Source: Bacteroidota bacterium (GTDB taxonomy: Bacteria > Bacteroidota > Bacteroidia > UKL13-3). Taken from it: a stretch of DNA of 57,250 nt. The notes beneath the pieces were generated by a model, which saw only the letters and a list, made by a program, of their open reading frames with translations, made no database searches and was not told the origin of the DNA. The translations under genes and the position numbers were made by a program. Every line of letters starts with the position of its first letter. Position 1 is the first letter of the stretch. This document shows, piece by piece, positions 8,835 to 17,840 of the stretch. The stretch is taken from the NCBI GenBank assembly GCA_947456185.1, contig CANGPW010000007.1, positions 1 to 57,250 of the forward strand, given 5' to 3'.

Positions 8835-11018
8835 ATGAATTTTTCACAATTTACACGAATAATAGGAAGTAAACTAAAATGGCTAATTTTATTCCCATCA
8901 TTAGTTGCAGTTTTAGTATATTTTCTAACTTCAAAACTACCCAAAGAATTTGTTTCGGGTGCTAGTGTATATACAGGTATAGCATCGAGAGTTAATTCGT
9001 CAAATTCAGATGATAAAGCTCAAAATAATTTTGACTACAATGCAGTAAATAACACATTTGATAATTTAATGGTAACAATACATTCTCGTCAAACAACTGA
9101 GGAAGTTGCAGTGAAATTATTAGCCAAACATATAATGTTGAAAGAACCAGAACTTTCAACTTTAAGACAAGAAGGTTTTGATTTATTAGCTGTTCAAATT
9201 CCACTGGATGAACGCAATGGTTTAATAGGAAAAGATGAAGCAGAAACAATTGAAAAAGTGAGAAAAGAGCTACACTCAAGTGGAGATAACATTATTGCAC
9301 AAATTTTAAATAGCACTAACGGTTTTTATAGTATTGAAACAATTAACTCAAATTTAACAGTTAAGAGAAAACAAGCATCAGATTTTATTGATATTACATA
9401 TAAATCAAGTGATCCTGGTGTAGCAGTTTGGACTGTTAGATTGCTTTCAGAAACATTTATTTCTAAGTTTATATACTTAAAAGGTTCCGAAACAGTAAAT
9501 GTAGTAAAATGGTTTGAAACTCGTTTGCAAGAAGCATCAACGGATTTAAATAATTCGGAAGATAAATTAAAAGACTTTGGTGTAAAAAATAAAATTATTA
9601 ATTACGATGAACAAACTAAGTTTTTAGCAGAAGAAAAGGAATTAAATGAAACAAATTATTTTAAAGAACTTTCTAATAACGAAGCCAGTAAAAGAGCTGT
9701 TGCTAGGTTAGAAGATAAATTAGAAAACAGAGATATTTTACTTAAAAATAACGAAGAATTAAATAAATTACGTAAAAAATTAGGTGATGCCAATGAGCAA
9801 TTTGAGCGTGCTAAAATTTATGGAAATCCAATTTCAAGCATTGATATACTTTCAAATAAAGTGAATGCATTGAAAAAAGAAATTCAACTTTATGTTTTAC
9901 AATATTATAGTTTGAACCATAGTATTGAATCTGTTCCTCAAGAAAATATTTTAAATAAATGGTTAAACGAAACTTTAATTGTTGATGAATCTGAAGCACG
10001 TTTAAAAGTACATATTGATAGAAGAAAAGAATTTGATCGTCAGTATATTGAATTCTCTCCTTTAGGAATGCAAATGAGTAAGTTAGAGCGTGAAATAGAT
10101 GTTGCTGAAAAACAATATTTAGAAATTTTACATGGATTGCATTTAGCCAAATTGCGTCAGCAAAATATTGAAATGAGTAATAACTTACAAATTACTGATG
10201 AACCATCATTCCCCACTAAACCAATACAAAGTCGTAGGTTGCCTATTATAATTGTTTCATTTTTAGCTTCATTCATTTTATTATTAGTTTATTTTATTGC
10301 AAGTAATTTATTAGATTTAACAATTAAAAATAGTGAAAGAGCTGAAGAACTTACAGGTTTGAAATTATTTAGTGCTTTACCAATTGCAAATAATGATGAC
10401 TTAGCTAATGCAAAATTAGAAAATACATTGTTAGATTTTGCTGTCACTAATTTAAAAATTGAACTAGAAAATAGCAATGAATCAATTTCAAATTATTTAA
10501 TAACTGTGCTAAGTAATAGAGAACAAGAAGGAAAAACTTATGCTGCAAACAAACTTGCTGAAAAACTTTATAGTTTAGATTATTCAGTGTTGTTTTTAAC
10601 AAACGATGAAAGAGTAGATGATATAGAAACAGAAGATAGAAGATTCAGGGCCATCAGATATGATGTAACTAGCAAATTGTTTAGCGCTCGAAGCGAACAA
10701 AATCTATTACCAGAGTTTTCAAGAGTGAATAAAGAAGCTTATAACTTTATTATTTTAGAAGTTCCGGCAATCAGTGTAAATGCCATTCCTAATCAACTTA
10801 TAAAAAATTCTAAACTATCATTATTAATACTTGATAGTCGTAGATCATGGGCTACTTCTGATAATTACATGTTGAATTTATTTCAAAAAGCTACCAATAA
10901 CTCAAATAAAATAATGGTTTGGTTGAATTATGTTACACCTAAAAATTTAACTGGTTTAGTAGGTGAGTCCCATCATAAAAGTTTTGGTAATAGAAGAAAT
11001 TCTTTAGTTAAAGCTTAA
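8835..11018 (+). CDS. Wzz/GumC-like polysaccharide co-polymerase with degenerate tyrosine-kinase-like domain
   Basis: A 727-residue inner-membrane protein. TM1 is about residues 15-31, a large coiled-coil periplasmic region follows (about 230-450), then the pre-TM2 motif PSFPTKPIQSRR and TM2 (about 470-492). The cytoplasmic C-terminal part aligns with BY-kinases: a Walker A-like SNREQEGKT at 560-568, a Walker A' position reading LFLTND (585-590) and a Walker B position reading NFIILEV (637-642). The Walker A' and B acids are not conserved and no tyrosine cluster ends the protein, so ATPase/kinase activity is doubtful. The family controls chain length and export of surface polysaccharides. It is followed by polymerase and glycosyltransferase genes. 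Confidence 0.88.
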   Translation: MNFSQFTRIIGSKLKWLILFPSLVAVLVYFLTSKLPKEFVSGASVYTGIASRVNSSNSDDKAQNNFDYNAVNNTFDNLMVTIHSRQTTEEVAVKLLAKHIMLKEPELSTLRQEGFDLLAVQIPLDERNGLIGKDEAETIEKVRKELHSSGDNIIAQILNSTNGFYSIETINSNLTVKRKQASDFIDITYKSSDPGVAVWTVRLLSETFISKFIYLKGSETVNVVKWFETRLQEASTDLNNSEDKLKDFGVKNKIINYDEQTKFLAEEKELNETNYFKELSNNEASKRAVARLEDKLENRDILLKNNEELNKLRKKLGDANEQFERAKIYGNPISSIDILSNKVNALKKEIQLYVLQYYSLNHSIESVPQENILNKWLNETLIVDESEARLKVHIDRRKEFDRQYIEFSPLGMQMSKLEREIDVAEKQYLEILHGLHLAKLRQQNIEMSNNLQITDEPSFPTKPIQSRRLPIIIVSFLASFILLLVYFIASNLLDLTIKNSERAEELTGLKLFSALPIANNDDLANAKLENTLLDFAVTNLKIELENSNESISNYLITVLSNREQEGKTYAANKLAEKLYSLDYSVLFLTNDERVDDIETEDRRFRAIRYDVTSKLFSARSEQNLLPEFSRVNKEAYNFIILEVPAISVNAIPNQLIKNSKLSLLILDSRRSWATSDNYMLNLFQKATNNSNKIMVWLNYVTPKNLTGLVGESHHKSFGNRRNSLVKA

Positions 11019-11196
11019 TTTTTTATTTAATTAATTTTTCTTTTTAACTCCTTTAAAAATTTAAGGAATATTGCTTTAATATAAAAAGAAAATAATGCTT
11101 TTTAACTTTTGCTATAATATTGATCATTGAATTTTGTTATTAATTAAACATATTAATAAATTTTTTTCAGTAAAACGGTATAACAAAAAATTATAA

Positions 11197-12657
11197 ATGA
11201 TAACTAGACCTCAAACCAAACATTTAAATCCAAATATTATAAATTTTGGAGTTGGTTTTATTTTTATAATAATAGGTGCTTTATTAGCATTAATGATATC
11301 GTCTGATGATTCCTTTTATGGTGCTTTAGCAATTTTAGCACCAATTGTTTTAGGTGTTATTATTATCATTTTTTCAAATCCATATTATGGTATTTTATTA
11401 TATTTAAATTATATTTTTATATCGAATGGTTTAACTCGATATGTTCCCGAAAACAATATAGGTTTAGGATTAAATTTTATTTTATTGTTAACCACACTTT
11501 CTATGGTGGTTCATATAAAGTGGGATGATTTTAAAAAATTAAGTCAAAGTGTTTTCTATATTGCTATCATTTGGACATTTTATTCAGTTTTATTGGTAGT
11601 AAATCCTTTATTTGGTCGAGTTGATTCATTGATTTATACAATTAAAGTAATCTCTTTATATGCTGTTCAGCTTATACCATTGGTTTTACTTTATTTGAAT
11701 ACTAAAAAAGATTTCAATACCTTTTTGAAAATATTGATAGCTTGGTCGGTGATAACTACAATTTGGGCGTTTAAGCAAATTATATTTGGAACAGATTTCT
11801 ATGAACAAAATTGGCTTGATGCTGGTGGATATATTTCACATGTTTTAAATGGACAATTACGTGCATTTTCAACTTTTTCCGATGCCAATCAATATGGTTC
11901 AACCATGGCTTTTGTTTCATTTGTTTGTTTGATTTTATCATTTGGTCCTTATACTAAAATCAAAAAATACACATTATTTGTTATCTCAATTTTTACCTTT
12001 TTAGGTTGCATAATTTCGGGTTCAAGTGCATCATTGTATATTTATATTATAGGCTTTTTATTCTTTTTTATCCTTAACAAAAACTTTAAAACATTGATTT
12101 TCGGGTTAATTTTCGGCCTAATTATTTTATTTTTTTTAAAGTTTACAAATATTAGTAATATGAATTATCAAGTATTTAATATTGCTACTTCACTTGCTCA
12201 AAATGATGCATCGTTAATGGTTCATTCAAATAATCAATATTTAGCTATCAAATATTTAGAAAATAAACCATTTAGCATTGGAATTGAAAATTTTCAAATG
12301 TTTGGAATTAAAAATTATTCTGGATCTTTTTTTACAAATTTAACTTCCGAAAGTTCATTTTTATCTATTAGGAATCAAAGTGGAATTGTAGGTTTAATAC
12401 TCCATCTTATTGGAATTATTTATGTTTTGTTAGTTGGTTTTATGAAAGTTTTTCGTCTTAAAAGCAATGACCTTCGTTATAAAATGATTGCGATTTATGG
12501 AGGTTTTATTGGAGTCATTGTTACTAGTTTAGCAAGTCCTATTTTTGATCAAACTCCGCTTGGACCCATAATGTTTATTTGTATGGTTTACTTAACCACC
12601 GCTGATATACTTGATATAGAATTTGTAGCTGAAGAAACAGAGGCGAAAGAAATTTAG
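11197..12657 (+). CDS. O-antigen ligase / Wzy-like polysaccharide polymerase
   Basis: A 486-residue polytopic inner-membrane protein with roughly ten or more hydrophobic segments and one larger soluble loop (about residues 310-380) between late segments, the typical layout of Wzy polymerases and O-antigen ligases. These act on lipid-linked glycans at the periplasmic face. Sequence conservation in this family is low, so polymerase and ligase cannot be told apart; the neighbouring Wzz-like gene favours polymerase or an exopolysaccharide role. It starts 178 bases after the co-polymerase gene in very AT-rich DNA and ends 88 bases before the GT2 gene. Confidence 0.85.
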   Translation: MITRPQTKHLNPNIINFGVGFIFIIIGALLALMISSDDSFYGALAILAPIVLGVIIIIFSNPYYGILLYLNYIFISNGLTRYVPENNIGLGLNFILLLTTLSMVVHIKWDDFKKLSQSVFYIAIIWTFYSVLLVVNPLFGRVDSLIYTIKVISLYAVQLIPLVLLYLNTKKDFNTFLKILIAWSVITTIWAFKQIIFGTDFYEQNWLDAGGYISHVLNGQLRAFSTFSDANQYGSTMAFVSFVCLILSFGPYTKIKKYTLFVISIFTFLGCIISGSSASLYIYIIGFLFFFILNKNFKTLIFGLIFGLIILFFLKFTNISNMNYQVFNIATSLAQNDASLMVHSNNQYLAIKYLENKPFSIGIENFQMFGIKNYSGSFFTNLTSESSFLSIRNQSGIVGLILHLIGIIYVLLVGFMKVFRLKSNDLRYKMIAIYGGFIGVIVTSLASPIFDQTPLGPIMFICMVYLTTADILDIEFVAEETEAKEI

Positions 12658-12745
12658 CGTATGCTAATTTAGCAGCTTTAATTTTTAAAATTTTACTTTA
12701 GGTTGCTTTATTATTAATAAATTCGCATCAATTTAATTTAACATC

Positions 12746-13912
12746 ATGATTTTAGAATCAATATTTTGGACATGCATTTTTATAGTATTTTATAGCTATT
12801 TTGGCTATGGAATTATTATTTATTTGATTGTTAAAATCAAAAATGCTTTCAGCCAAACTCCTTTTTTTGATCAATTCTATGAGCCTGAAGTTACTTTAAT
12901 TGTACCTTGTTTTAATGAAGCAGCTTATATCGAAGATAAAATTCTTAATAGCTTAGCATTAGATTATCCAACCAATAAACTTAAACTAATTTTTATAAGT
13001 GATGGAAGTTCTGATGATACGCATGAAAAAATAAAAAAATATCCTTCAATTATTGCATTGCATGAAGATAAAAGAAGCGGTAAGGCTTCGGCAATGAATA
13101 GAGCAATGGAGTTTGTAAATACGCCAATTGTTGTTTTTTGTGATGCCAATACGATACTTAATATAGCTGCAATTAAAGAATTGGTAAAACATTATCAATA
13201 TGAAAAAGTAGGAGCTGTTACTGGTGAAAAACGTATTGTTTCTGCTAACAAAGAAGGTGCAAGTACAGCTGGTGAAGGAATTTATTGGAAATATGAATCT
13301 TTACTCAAACAGTTGGATTCTGATTTTTATAGCGTAGTTGGTGCGGCTGGTGAATTAATGAGCTACAGAACTAGTTTATACAAAGTTCTTCCTGCCGATA
13401 CATTATTGGACGATTTAATGCAATCAATGGAAATTGCTATTGATGGATATAAAGTTATTTATGAAAAAAAAGCTTGGGCAACTGAAACAGCCAGTGCCAA
13501 TGTAAAAGAAGAGTTGAAACGTAAAATTAGAATCAGTGCAGGTGCATGGCAATCAATGTTAAGATTGGCAAAAGCTTTCAATCCGTTTCTAAATTTCAAA
13601 TTATTTTTTGCTTTTATTTCACATAGAGTATTACGTTGGACATTAGCACCTTTATCTTTATTAGTTTTACTTATTGTTAATGTGCTTTTAGCTTCAAATA
13701 TTAACACTATTTATGCAGTTCTTTTATTCTTTCAATTAGGATTTTATGTGTTAGCAATTTTAGGATGGTATTTTGAAAATAAACGAATAAAAGTAAAAGT
13801 ACTTTTTGTTCCTTACTACTTTTTTATCATGAATTTGTGTGTTTATTTAGGATTAATTAGATTTTTAAAAGGCAAACAATCTGTTTCATGGGAAAGAGTT
13901 CAAAGAGCTTAA
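12746..13912 (+). CDS. Membrane-bound family 2 glycosyltransferase
   Basis: A 388-residue processive-type GT2. TM1 is about residues 5-30; the GT-A domain carries DGSSDDT (86-92), the metal-binding position FCDAN (131-135) and a later LLDDLMQSM acidic site. An RISAGAWQS segment corresponds to the QxxRW region of BcsA/IcaA-like enzymes. Two to four C-terminal membrane helices follow (from about residue 290). It would add sugars from a nucleotide donor at the inner face of the membrane. It closes the exopolysaccharide group (8269-13912), all in the same direction. Confidence 0.9.
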   Translation: MILESIFWTCIFIVFYSYFGYGIIIYLIVKIKNAFSQTPFFDQFYEPEVTLIVPCFNEAAYIEDKILNSLALDYPTNKLKLIFISDGSSDDTHEKIKKYPSIIALHEDKRSGKASAMNRAMEFVNTPIVVFCDANTILNIAAIKELVKHYQYEKVGAVTGEKRIVSANKEGASTAGEGIYWKYESLLKQLDSDFYSVVGAAGELMSYRTSLYKVLPADTLLDDLMQSMEIAIDGYKVIYEKKAWATETASANVKEELKRKIRISAGAWQSMLRLAKAFNPFLNFKLFFAFISHRVLRWTLAPLSLLVLLIVNVLLASNINTIYAVLLFFQLGFYVLAILGWYFENKRIKVKVLFVPYYFFIMNLCVYLGLIRFLKGKQSVSWERVQRA

Positions 13913-14037
13913 TCTACTTTATACTTAAGTTCTAATCTTTTGTATATTTATAATACTTATTTTTGCCATTTATCATTATTGTAAATATTTAAAGGAGGAA
14001 AGCCAAATTATTTTCATTTTTTTGCGCCCTAATTTTT

Positions 14038-15132
14038 ATGAAAAAAATGATAATTTTTGTTGCAATACTTTTTACCCTCACATCGGGAAGTTATATTTTT
14101 TTAGAGCAAAATCAATTTGGTAAATTACCAACAGGTGAAAGGTTAGCAAGAATAAAAAAATCGAAAAACTATAGAGATGGTGCTTTTCAAAATCAGCATT
14201 TTACTCCTGATTTGGCCGAAGGGACTTCGTATTTTGATATTTTGAAATCATTTATGAATAAACCTAAAAATACAGTACCTCCACAAAATATTCCTTTTGT
14301 AATAACTAATTTGAAACAATTAGATTCCAATAAAACACAAATAGTTTGGTTTGGACATTCAAGTTATTTTATAAAAACAAATGGTTTAAATATTTTAATT
14401 GATCCTGTTTTTAGTGGAAATGCTTCTCCATTGAGTTTTTTCGGAAAAAACTTTAAAGGAAGTAATGAATATGCGGTAGAAGATTTTCCGGAGTTGGATA
14501 TTGTTATTATCACCCATGATCATTACGATCATTTGGATTACAAAACCATTTTGAAATTGAAAAGCAAAACCAAACATTTTTATACTTCACTTGGAGTTGG
14601 AGCCCATTTAAATTTATGGGGAATTGATGATTCAAAAATTACAGAATTTGATTGGTGGGATTCTATTGCAGTTACTCCTGATATCAAAATTATTGCAACT
14701 CCTGGAAGGCATTTTTCTGGAAGAAAGTTTAAAAGAAATCAATCTTTATGGGCTTCATACATTTTACAAACACCAACCGAAAATTTGTTTTTAGGTGGTG
14801 ACAGTGGATTTGACACGCATTTTGAAGAAATAGGTAAAAAGTATGGTCCCTTTGATTTGGCTTTATTAGAATGTGGGCAATACAATAAAATGTGGGGTTA
14901 TATTCACATGATGCCAGAACAAGTGGTACAAGCTGCTATTGATTTAAAAGCCAAAGTTTTGATGCCTGTGCATTGGAGTAAATTCACATTGGCTTTACAC
15001 CCTTGGAATGAACCTATAAAACGAGTTACTGCCAATGCAAGAAAGCGAAATGTTAAAATAACCACACCGTTAATTGGCCAAGTAATCACCATCAATGAAA
15101 ACTATCCAGATAGTATTTGGTGGGAGTTTTAA
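14038..15132 (+). CDS. Metallo-beta-lactamase-fold hydrolase (NAPE-PLD/UlaG-like)
   Basis: A 364-residue protein with an N-terminal hydrophobic segment (about 4-22) that is a signal peptide or anchor. Metal ligands are visible: HDHYDH (H160, H162, D164, H165), H225 in PGRHFSGR, D255 in GGDSG and H312 in PVHWSKF. The order and the GGDSG and PVHW motifs match the NAPE-hydrolysing phospholipase D-like branch, whose members cleave phosphodiester or lactone bonds; the exact substrate is unknown. An unusual AAAGGAGG at 13991-13998 lies 40 bases before the ATG, too far to act as its ribosome-binding site. Confidence 0.85.
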   Translation: MKKMIIFVAILFTLTSGSYIFLEQNQFGKLPTGERLARIKKSKNYRDGAFQNQHFTPDLAEGTSYFDILKSFMNKPKNTVPPQNIPFVITNLKQLDSNKTQIVWFGHSSYFIKTNGLNILIDPVFSGNASPLSFFGKNFKGSNEYAVEDFPELDIVIITHDHYDHLDYKTILKLKSKTKHFYTSLGVGAHLNLWGIDDSKITEFDWWDSIAVTPDIKIIATPGRHFSGRKFKRNQSLWASYILQTPTENLFLGGDSGFDTHFEEIGKKYGPFDLALLECGQYNKMWGYIHMMPEQVVQAAIDLKAKVLMPVHWSKFTLALHPWNEPIKRVTANARKRNVKITTPLIGQVITINENYPDSIWWEF

Positions 15133-15157
15133 ATTTTTTATTTTATCAAAAATACTT

Positions 15158-15165
15158 TAAATTTG
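15158..15165 (+). promoter_or_regulatory. -7 element TAAATTTG directly before the antitoxin start
   Basis: TAAATTTG matches TAnnTTTG and ends three bases before the ATG at 15169, so transcription would begin at or very near the start codon (leaderless or nearly so). No clear -33 element is seen. Confidence 0.4.
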
Positions 15166-15168
15166 AAT

Positions 15169-15384
15169 ATGATTTACGAAGTAGAAATAGACGATAGCAA
15201 TGATATAGGCAAAAAAGCGCTTGCTTTTTTAAAAGGTTTAAATATTCCTACACATCAAGTTCCTCAACTATTGCCCGAGCAAAAAATACTACTAGAGCTT
15301 AGTTTAAAAGATATAGATGACGGGAATTTATTGACTCACGAAGAGGCCATGAAAAGTGCAGAAGAATGGCTAGACAACAAATAA
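15169..15384 (+). CDS. Antitoxin-like small protein of a ParE/RelE module
   Basis: A 71-residue acidic protein. The ATG at 15169 is preferred over an in-frame TTG at 15163. Its C-terminal part (HEEAMKSAEEWL) resembles the toxin-binding tail of antitoxins found with ParE/RelE toxins in Bacteroidota. The stop lies 19 bases inside the following toxin frame, the usual tight overlap of such pairs. It would neutralise the toxin and may repress the operon, although no clear DNA-binding fold is visible in so short a protein. The partner toxin is broken by an in-frame TAG, so the antitoxin may be an orphan in function. Confidence 0.7.
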   Translation: MIYEVEIDDSNDIGKKALAFLKGLNIPTHQVPQLLPEQKILLELSLKDIDDGNLLTHEEAMKSAEEWLDNK

Positions 15385-15671
15385 TTTGGACTGATAGAGG
15401 ATTAGCTAGTTTAAATGAAATGTTATTATTTTATAAATTACAAAATGGTAATAGCACTTAGAGTAGAAAATTATTGGTTCATTTAAAAAAATCTATCAAA
15501 ATATTGGATGAATTTCCATATACAGGAAAACCAACTAGTTTATATCCAATTAGGGAATTCGTGTTAAGTAGGAACTCTGTTTTTTATAAATTAATGGATG
15601 AAAAAATATACATTTTATTAGTTTGGGACAACAGAATGGATCCGCAATTTTTATTGAAAAAATTGGTATAA
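15366..15671 (+). pseudogene. ParE/RelE-family toxin with an in-frame stop at codon 32
   Basis: Reading from the ATG at 15366 gives MARQQIIWTDRGLASLNEML, a typical ParE start, then TAG at 15459-15461, and the same frame continues with a normal ParE/RelE second half (DEFPYTGKPTS, REFVLSRNSVFYKL, ILLVWDNRMDP) to 15671. The whole would be about 101 residues, a standard length. One substitution or a sequencing error explains the break. An in-frame TTG at 15474 could only restart translation for a 65-residue fragment. The gene overlaps the antitoxin by 19 bases. Confidence 0.85.
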
Positions 15672-15699
15672 GGTATTTATAAAAACTACCTATATAAAA

Positions 15700-15731
15700 T
15701 AAAAAAGGCCAACTTTTCAGTTAGCCTTTAA
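15700..15731 (-). terminator. Terminator after the RsmB-type gene
   Basis: GGCCAACT and AGTTAGCC pair (one mismatch) around TTTC. On the minus strand a run of T follows the stem, placing it just after the methyltransferase stop at 15753. It may also stop plus-strand reads from the toxin side, though the plus-strand T run is short. Confidence 0.75.
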
Positions 15732-15752
15732 ATATTATTACAATTAAAATTA

Positions 15753-16970
15753 CTACCCTTTTACCATCAAAGCCATGTAGAAACCATCGTAACCACTAAC
15801 AGATGGTAAAACAATTTCTTCTTTTTCCAATGTGAAGTTTGAGTGATTTGCCAAAAACGTGGCAACTTGATTTTGGTTTTCGCTTGGCATAATGCTACAA
15901 GTTACGTATAACATTTTACCGCCAGTTTTAACCATTACATGGTACTTGTCCAAAATTTCAAATTGTGTTTTCTTAATATTTTCTATAAAGTCAGCTTGCA
16001 ATTTCCATTTTGCATCGGGGTTACGTTTTAAAACACCTAAACCACTACAAGGTGCATCTATCAATAAACGGTCAGCAAAATCGGTTAATTCGGTAACTGT
16101 ATTTGGCTCAATCAAACGGGTTTCAACATTACTTATACCCGCTCTGCGTCCACGTTTTCTGAGTTCATCTAACTTCCATTGTTCTACATCCATGCTTATT
16201 AGTTTTCCTTTGCTTTGCATCAAAGCAGCAATGTGTAAAGTTTTGCCACCGGCACCCGCACAAGCATCAATAACGCGCATGTTGTTACCATCTATTTGTA
16301 AAAACTGAGCTACCATTTGGCTCGAGGCATCTTGCACTTCAAAATGGCCTTCTTTAAAAAGTTCAGTCCTGAATAAATTGGTTTTATTAATGATCAGTAA
16401 AGCATCATCGTAGCCAAGAATTTCTTGGGCTTCTACTTTTAAATCGGCTAAGTTTTTAATCAATTCTCTTTTGGTACTTTTTAAAGTATTTACCCTAATA
16501 ATAAAAGGAGCCATTTGATTCAAAGCAGTAATTTCAGTTTCCCATTGATTGCCTAATTCTTTTTTTCCCATTTCGTCTAACCAATCAGGAATCGATTGAT
16601 TAATTTTACGAATTTCCATGGCTTCATGTCTGCGTTGCATTACAATTTGATAGTTTATTCCATCAAATTCTGGCCAATAAGGAAGTTCCACTCCTTTAAT
16701 CATAAAATGTATAGCAAGAATGGCAAACATTTGATGTTGTTTTAAAGGACGCATGTCTTGATGACCCGTTAAACAATATTGGTACAAACGAATCCAACGA
16801 ACGATGTCGTAAGTATTTTCGGCTATAAAGGCTCTATCGCGAGCGCCCCAGGTGTGGTTATTACGTAAGCTTTGCTCAATTACTTTATCAGCATATTTTT
16901 TTTGATTAAATATTACGTTTAAATTATTTACCACTTCATTTACTAAAGGGCGATGTAGTTTTTGTGTCAT
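15753..16970 (-). CDS. RsmB/NOP family RNA (cytosine-5) methyltransferase
   Basis: A 405-residue SAM-dependent methyltransferase. The N-terminal NusB-like/helical part is followed by the catalytic domain with DACAGAGGKT (SAM-binding motif I), DAPCSG (motif IV, first catalytic Cys) and VTCSIM (motif VI, second Cys). The pair of cysteines defines RNA m5C methyltransferases; RsmB modifies 16S rRNA, but the exact target here is not proven. The frame starts at MTQKLHRP. It is transcribed away from hpt on the same strand and has its own terminator. Confidence 0.9.
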   Translation of the reverse strand: MTQKLHRPLVNEVVNNLNVIFNQKKYADKVIEQSLRNNHTWGARDRAFIAENTYDIVRWIRLYQYCLTGHQDMRPLKQHQMFAILAIHFMIKGVELPYWPEFDGINYQIVMQRRHEAMEIRKINQSIPDWLDEMGKKELGNQWETEITALNQMAPFIIRVNTLKSTKRELIKNLADLKVEAQEILGYDDALLIINKTNLFRTELFKEGHFEVQDASSQMVAQFLQIDGNNMRVIDACAGAGGKTLHIAALMQSKGKLISMDVEQWKLDELRKRGRRAGISNVETRLIEPNTVTELTDFADRLLIDAPCSGLGVLKRNPDAKWKLQADFIENIKKTQFEILDKYHVMVKTGGKMLYVTCSIMPSENQNQVATFLANHSNFTLEKEEIVLPSVSGYDGFYMALMVKG

Positions 16971-17022
16971 GAAATTATTGTTTTGCTATGCAAATGTTTG
17001 TATTTGCAATTTTATTAAGCGC

Positions 17023-17030
17023 CAAAGATA
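17023..17030 (-). promoter_or_regulatory. -7 element TATCTTTG upstream of the RsmB-type gene
   Basis: The minus strand reads TATCTTTGGCGC, matching TAnnTTTG followed by a GCGC-like start region, about 50 bases before the ATG. No well-spaced -33 element is evident. Confidence 0.4.
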
Positions 17031-17121
17031 ATCAAAAGCATAGCTTATTTAGTGATGGAAAATAAAACTCATTTAAAAATTTTTCAAACTTTTGAAAAAT
17101 TTAATCATAGAGAGATTGCTT

Positions 17122-17137
17122 TCCCGCTTTGGCGGGA
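17122..17137. repeat. GC-rich hairpin TCCCGC-TTTG-GCGGGA
   Basis: A perfect 6-bp stem inside a short GC-rich patch (to about 17160, ending in a TGAAATGACGC word) that contrasts with the AT-rich flanks. It is followed by AACCATTCAACCA-type words running into the hpt stop. Similar combinations occur at 38266 and 51391. Confidence 0.6.
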
Positions 17138-17208
17138 CAGGCTGTGCCTTGAAATGACGCATATAAATTATCATATCAACAATATAACAATATCAACCAT
17201 TCAACCAT

Positions 17209-17739
17209 CTAAACAACTACATAAATTTGGTCTAGATTTCGGCCATAACCATCGTAATCTAAGCCATAACCAACCACAAATTTGTTATCAATTTCGAAAC
17301 CAACATAATCAATTTCTATATTTTCTTTTAGGGCCTCTGGCTTAAAAAGCAAGGTCATAATTTTTACACTTTCAGGCTGATGTTGCCAAACCAAATCTAA
17401 TATTTTTTTTACAGTAGTTCCAGTATCTACAATGTCTTCTATGATTATTACTGGCCTATTTGTAATTGAATGATTTAAACCAATTAAAGTTTTTACATTA
17501 CCAGTACTTTCAGTTCCTTCATAGCTTGCTAATTTAATAAATGAAATTTCGCAAGGCGCTAAAAATGATTTCATTAAATCTGATGTAAACATAAACGATC
17601 CATTCAATACAGAAAGGAATATGGGATTTTTACCATGATAATCAACTGTAAGTTTATTAGCTAACTCCACCACACGAGCTTGAATGGAATGATGGCTAAT
17701 AAATGGTTCAAAATGTAAATCCTTTACTTGTACGTTCAT
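17209..17739 (-). CDS. hpt: Hypoxanthine (purine) phosphoribosyltransferase
   Basis: A 176-residue purine-salvage enzyme making IMP (and probably GMP) from the free base and PRPP. The PRPP loop is VIIIEDIVDTGTT, and the C-terminal YGLDYDGYGRNLDQIYVV is the usual HPRT ending. The frame is open upstream to 17931, but the extra 64 residues would cross the divergent promoter and into the neighbouring GT4 gene, so the ATG at 17739 is chosen. Its TAG stop runs straight into low-complexity ATGGTTGAATGGTTGAT words. It is divergent from the GT4 gene, with about 100 bases between. Confidence 0.93.
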   Translation of the reverse strand: MNVQVKDLHFEPFISHHSIQARVVELANKLTVDYHGKNPIFLSVLNGSFMFTSDLMKSFLAPCEISFIKLASYEGTESTGNVKTLIGLNHSITNRPVIIIEDIVDTGTTVKKILDLVWQHQPESVKIMTLLFKPEALKENIEIDYVGFEIDNKFVVGYGLDYDGYGRNLDQIYVVV

Positions 17740-17805
17740 AATATATAAAAAGCTTGAAATAAAATATTTGCAATGATAATGGACTCTATTCTTAATTAAA
17801 AGATG

Positions 17806-17834
17806 TTTGTTTAGTATAAATTTTACTATTTTTG
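17806..17834 (+). promoter_or_regulatory. Full Bacteroidota-type promoter for the GT4 gene
   Basis: TTTG at 17806-17809 and TATTTTTG at 17827-17834 are separated by 17 bases, matching TTTG-N17-23-TAnnTTTG. The ATG follows only six bases after the -7 element, so the transcript should start at or close to the start codon. Confidence 0.6.
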
Positions 17835-17840
17835 ACCAAT

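Noticed and set aside
13991-13998. AAAGGAGG as a ribosome-binding site for the metallo-hydrolase
   Set aside because: It is 40 bases before the ATG and no start codon lies at the proper distance; probably chance.
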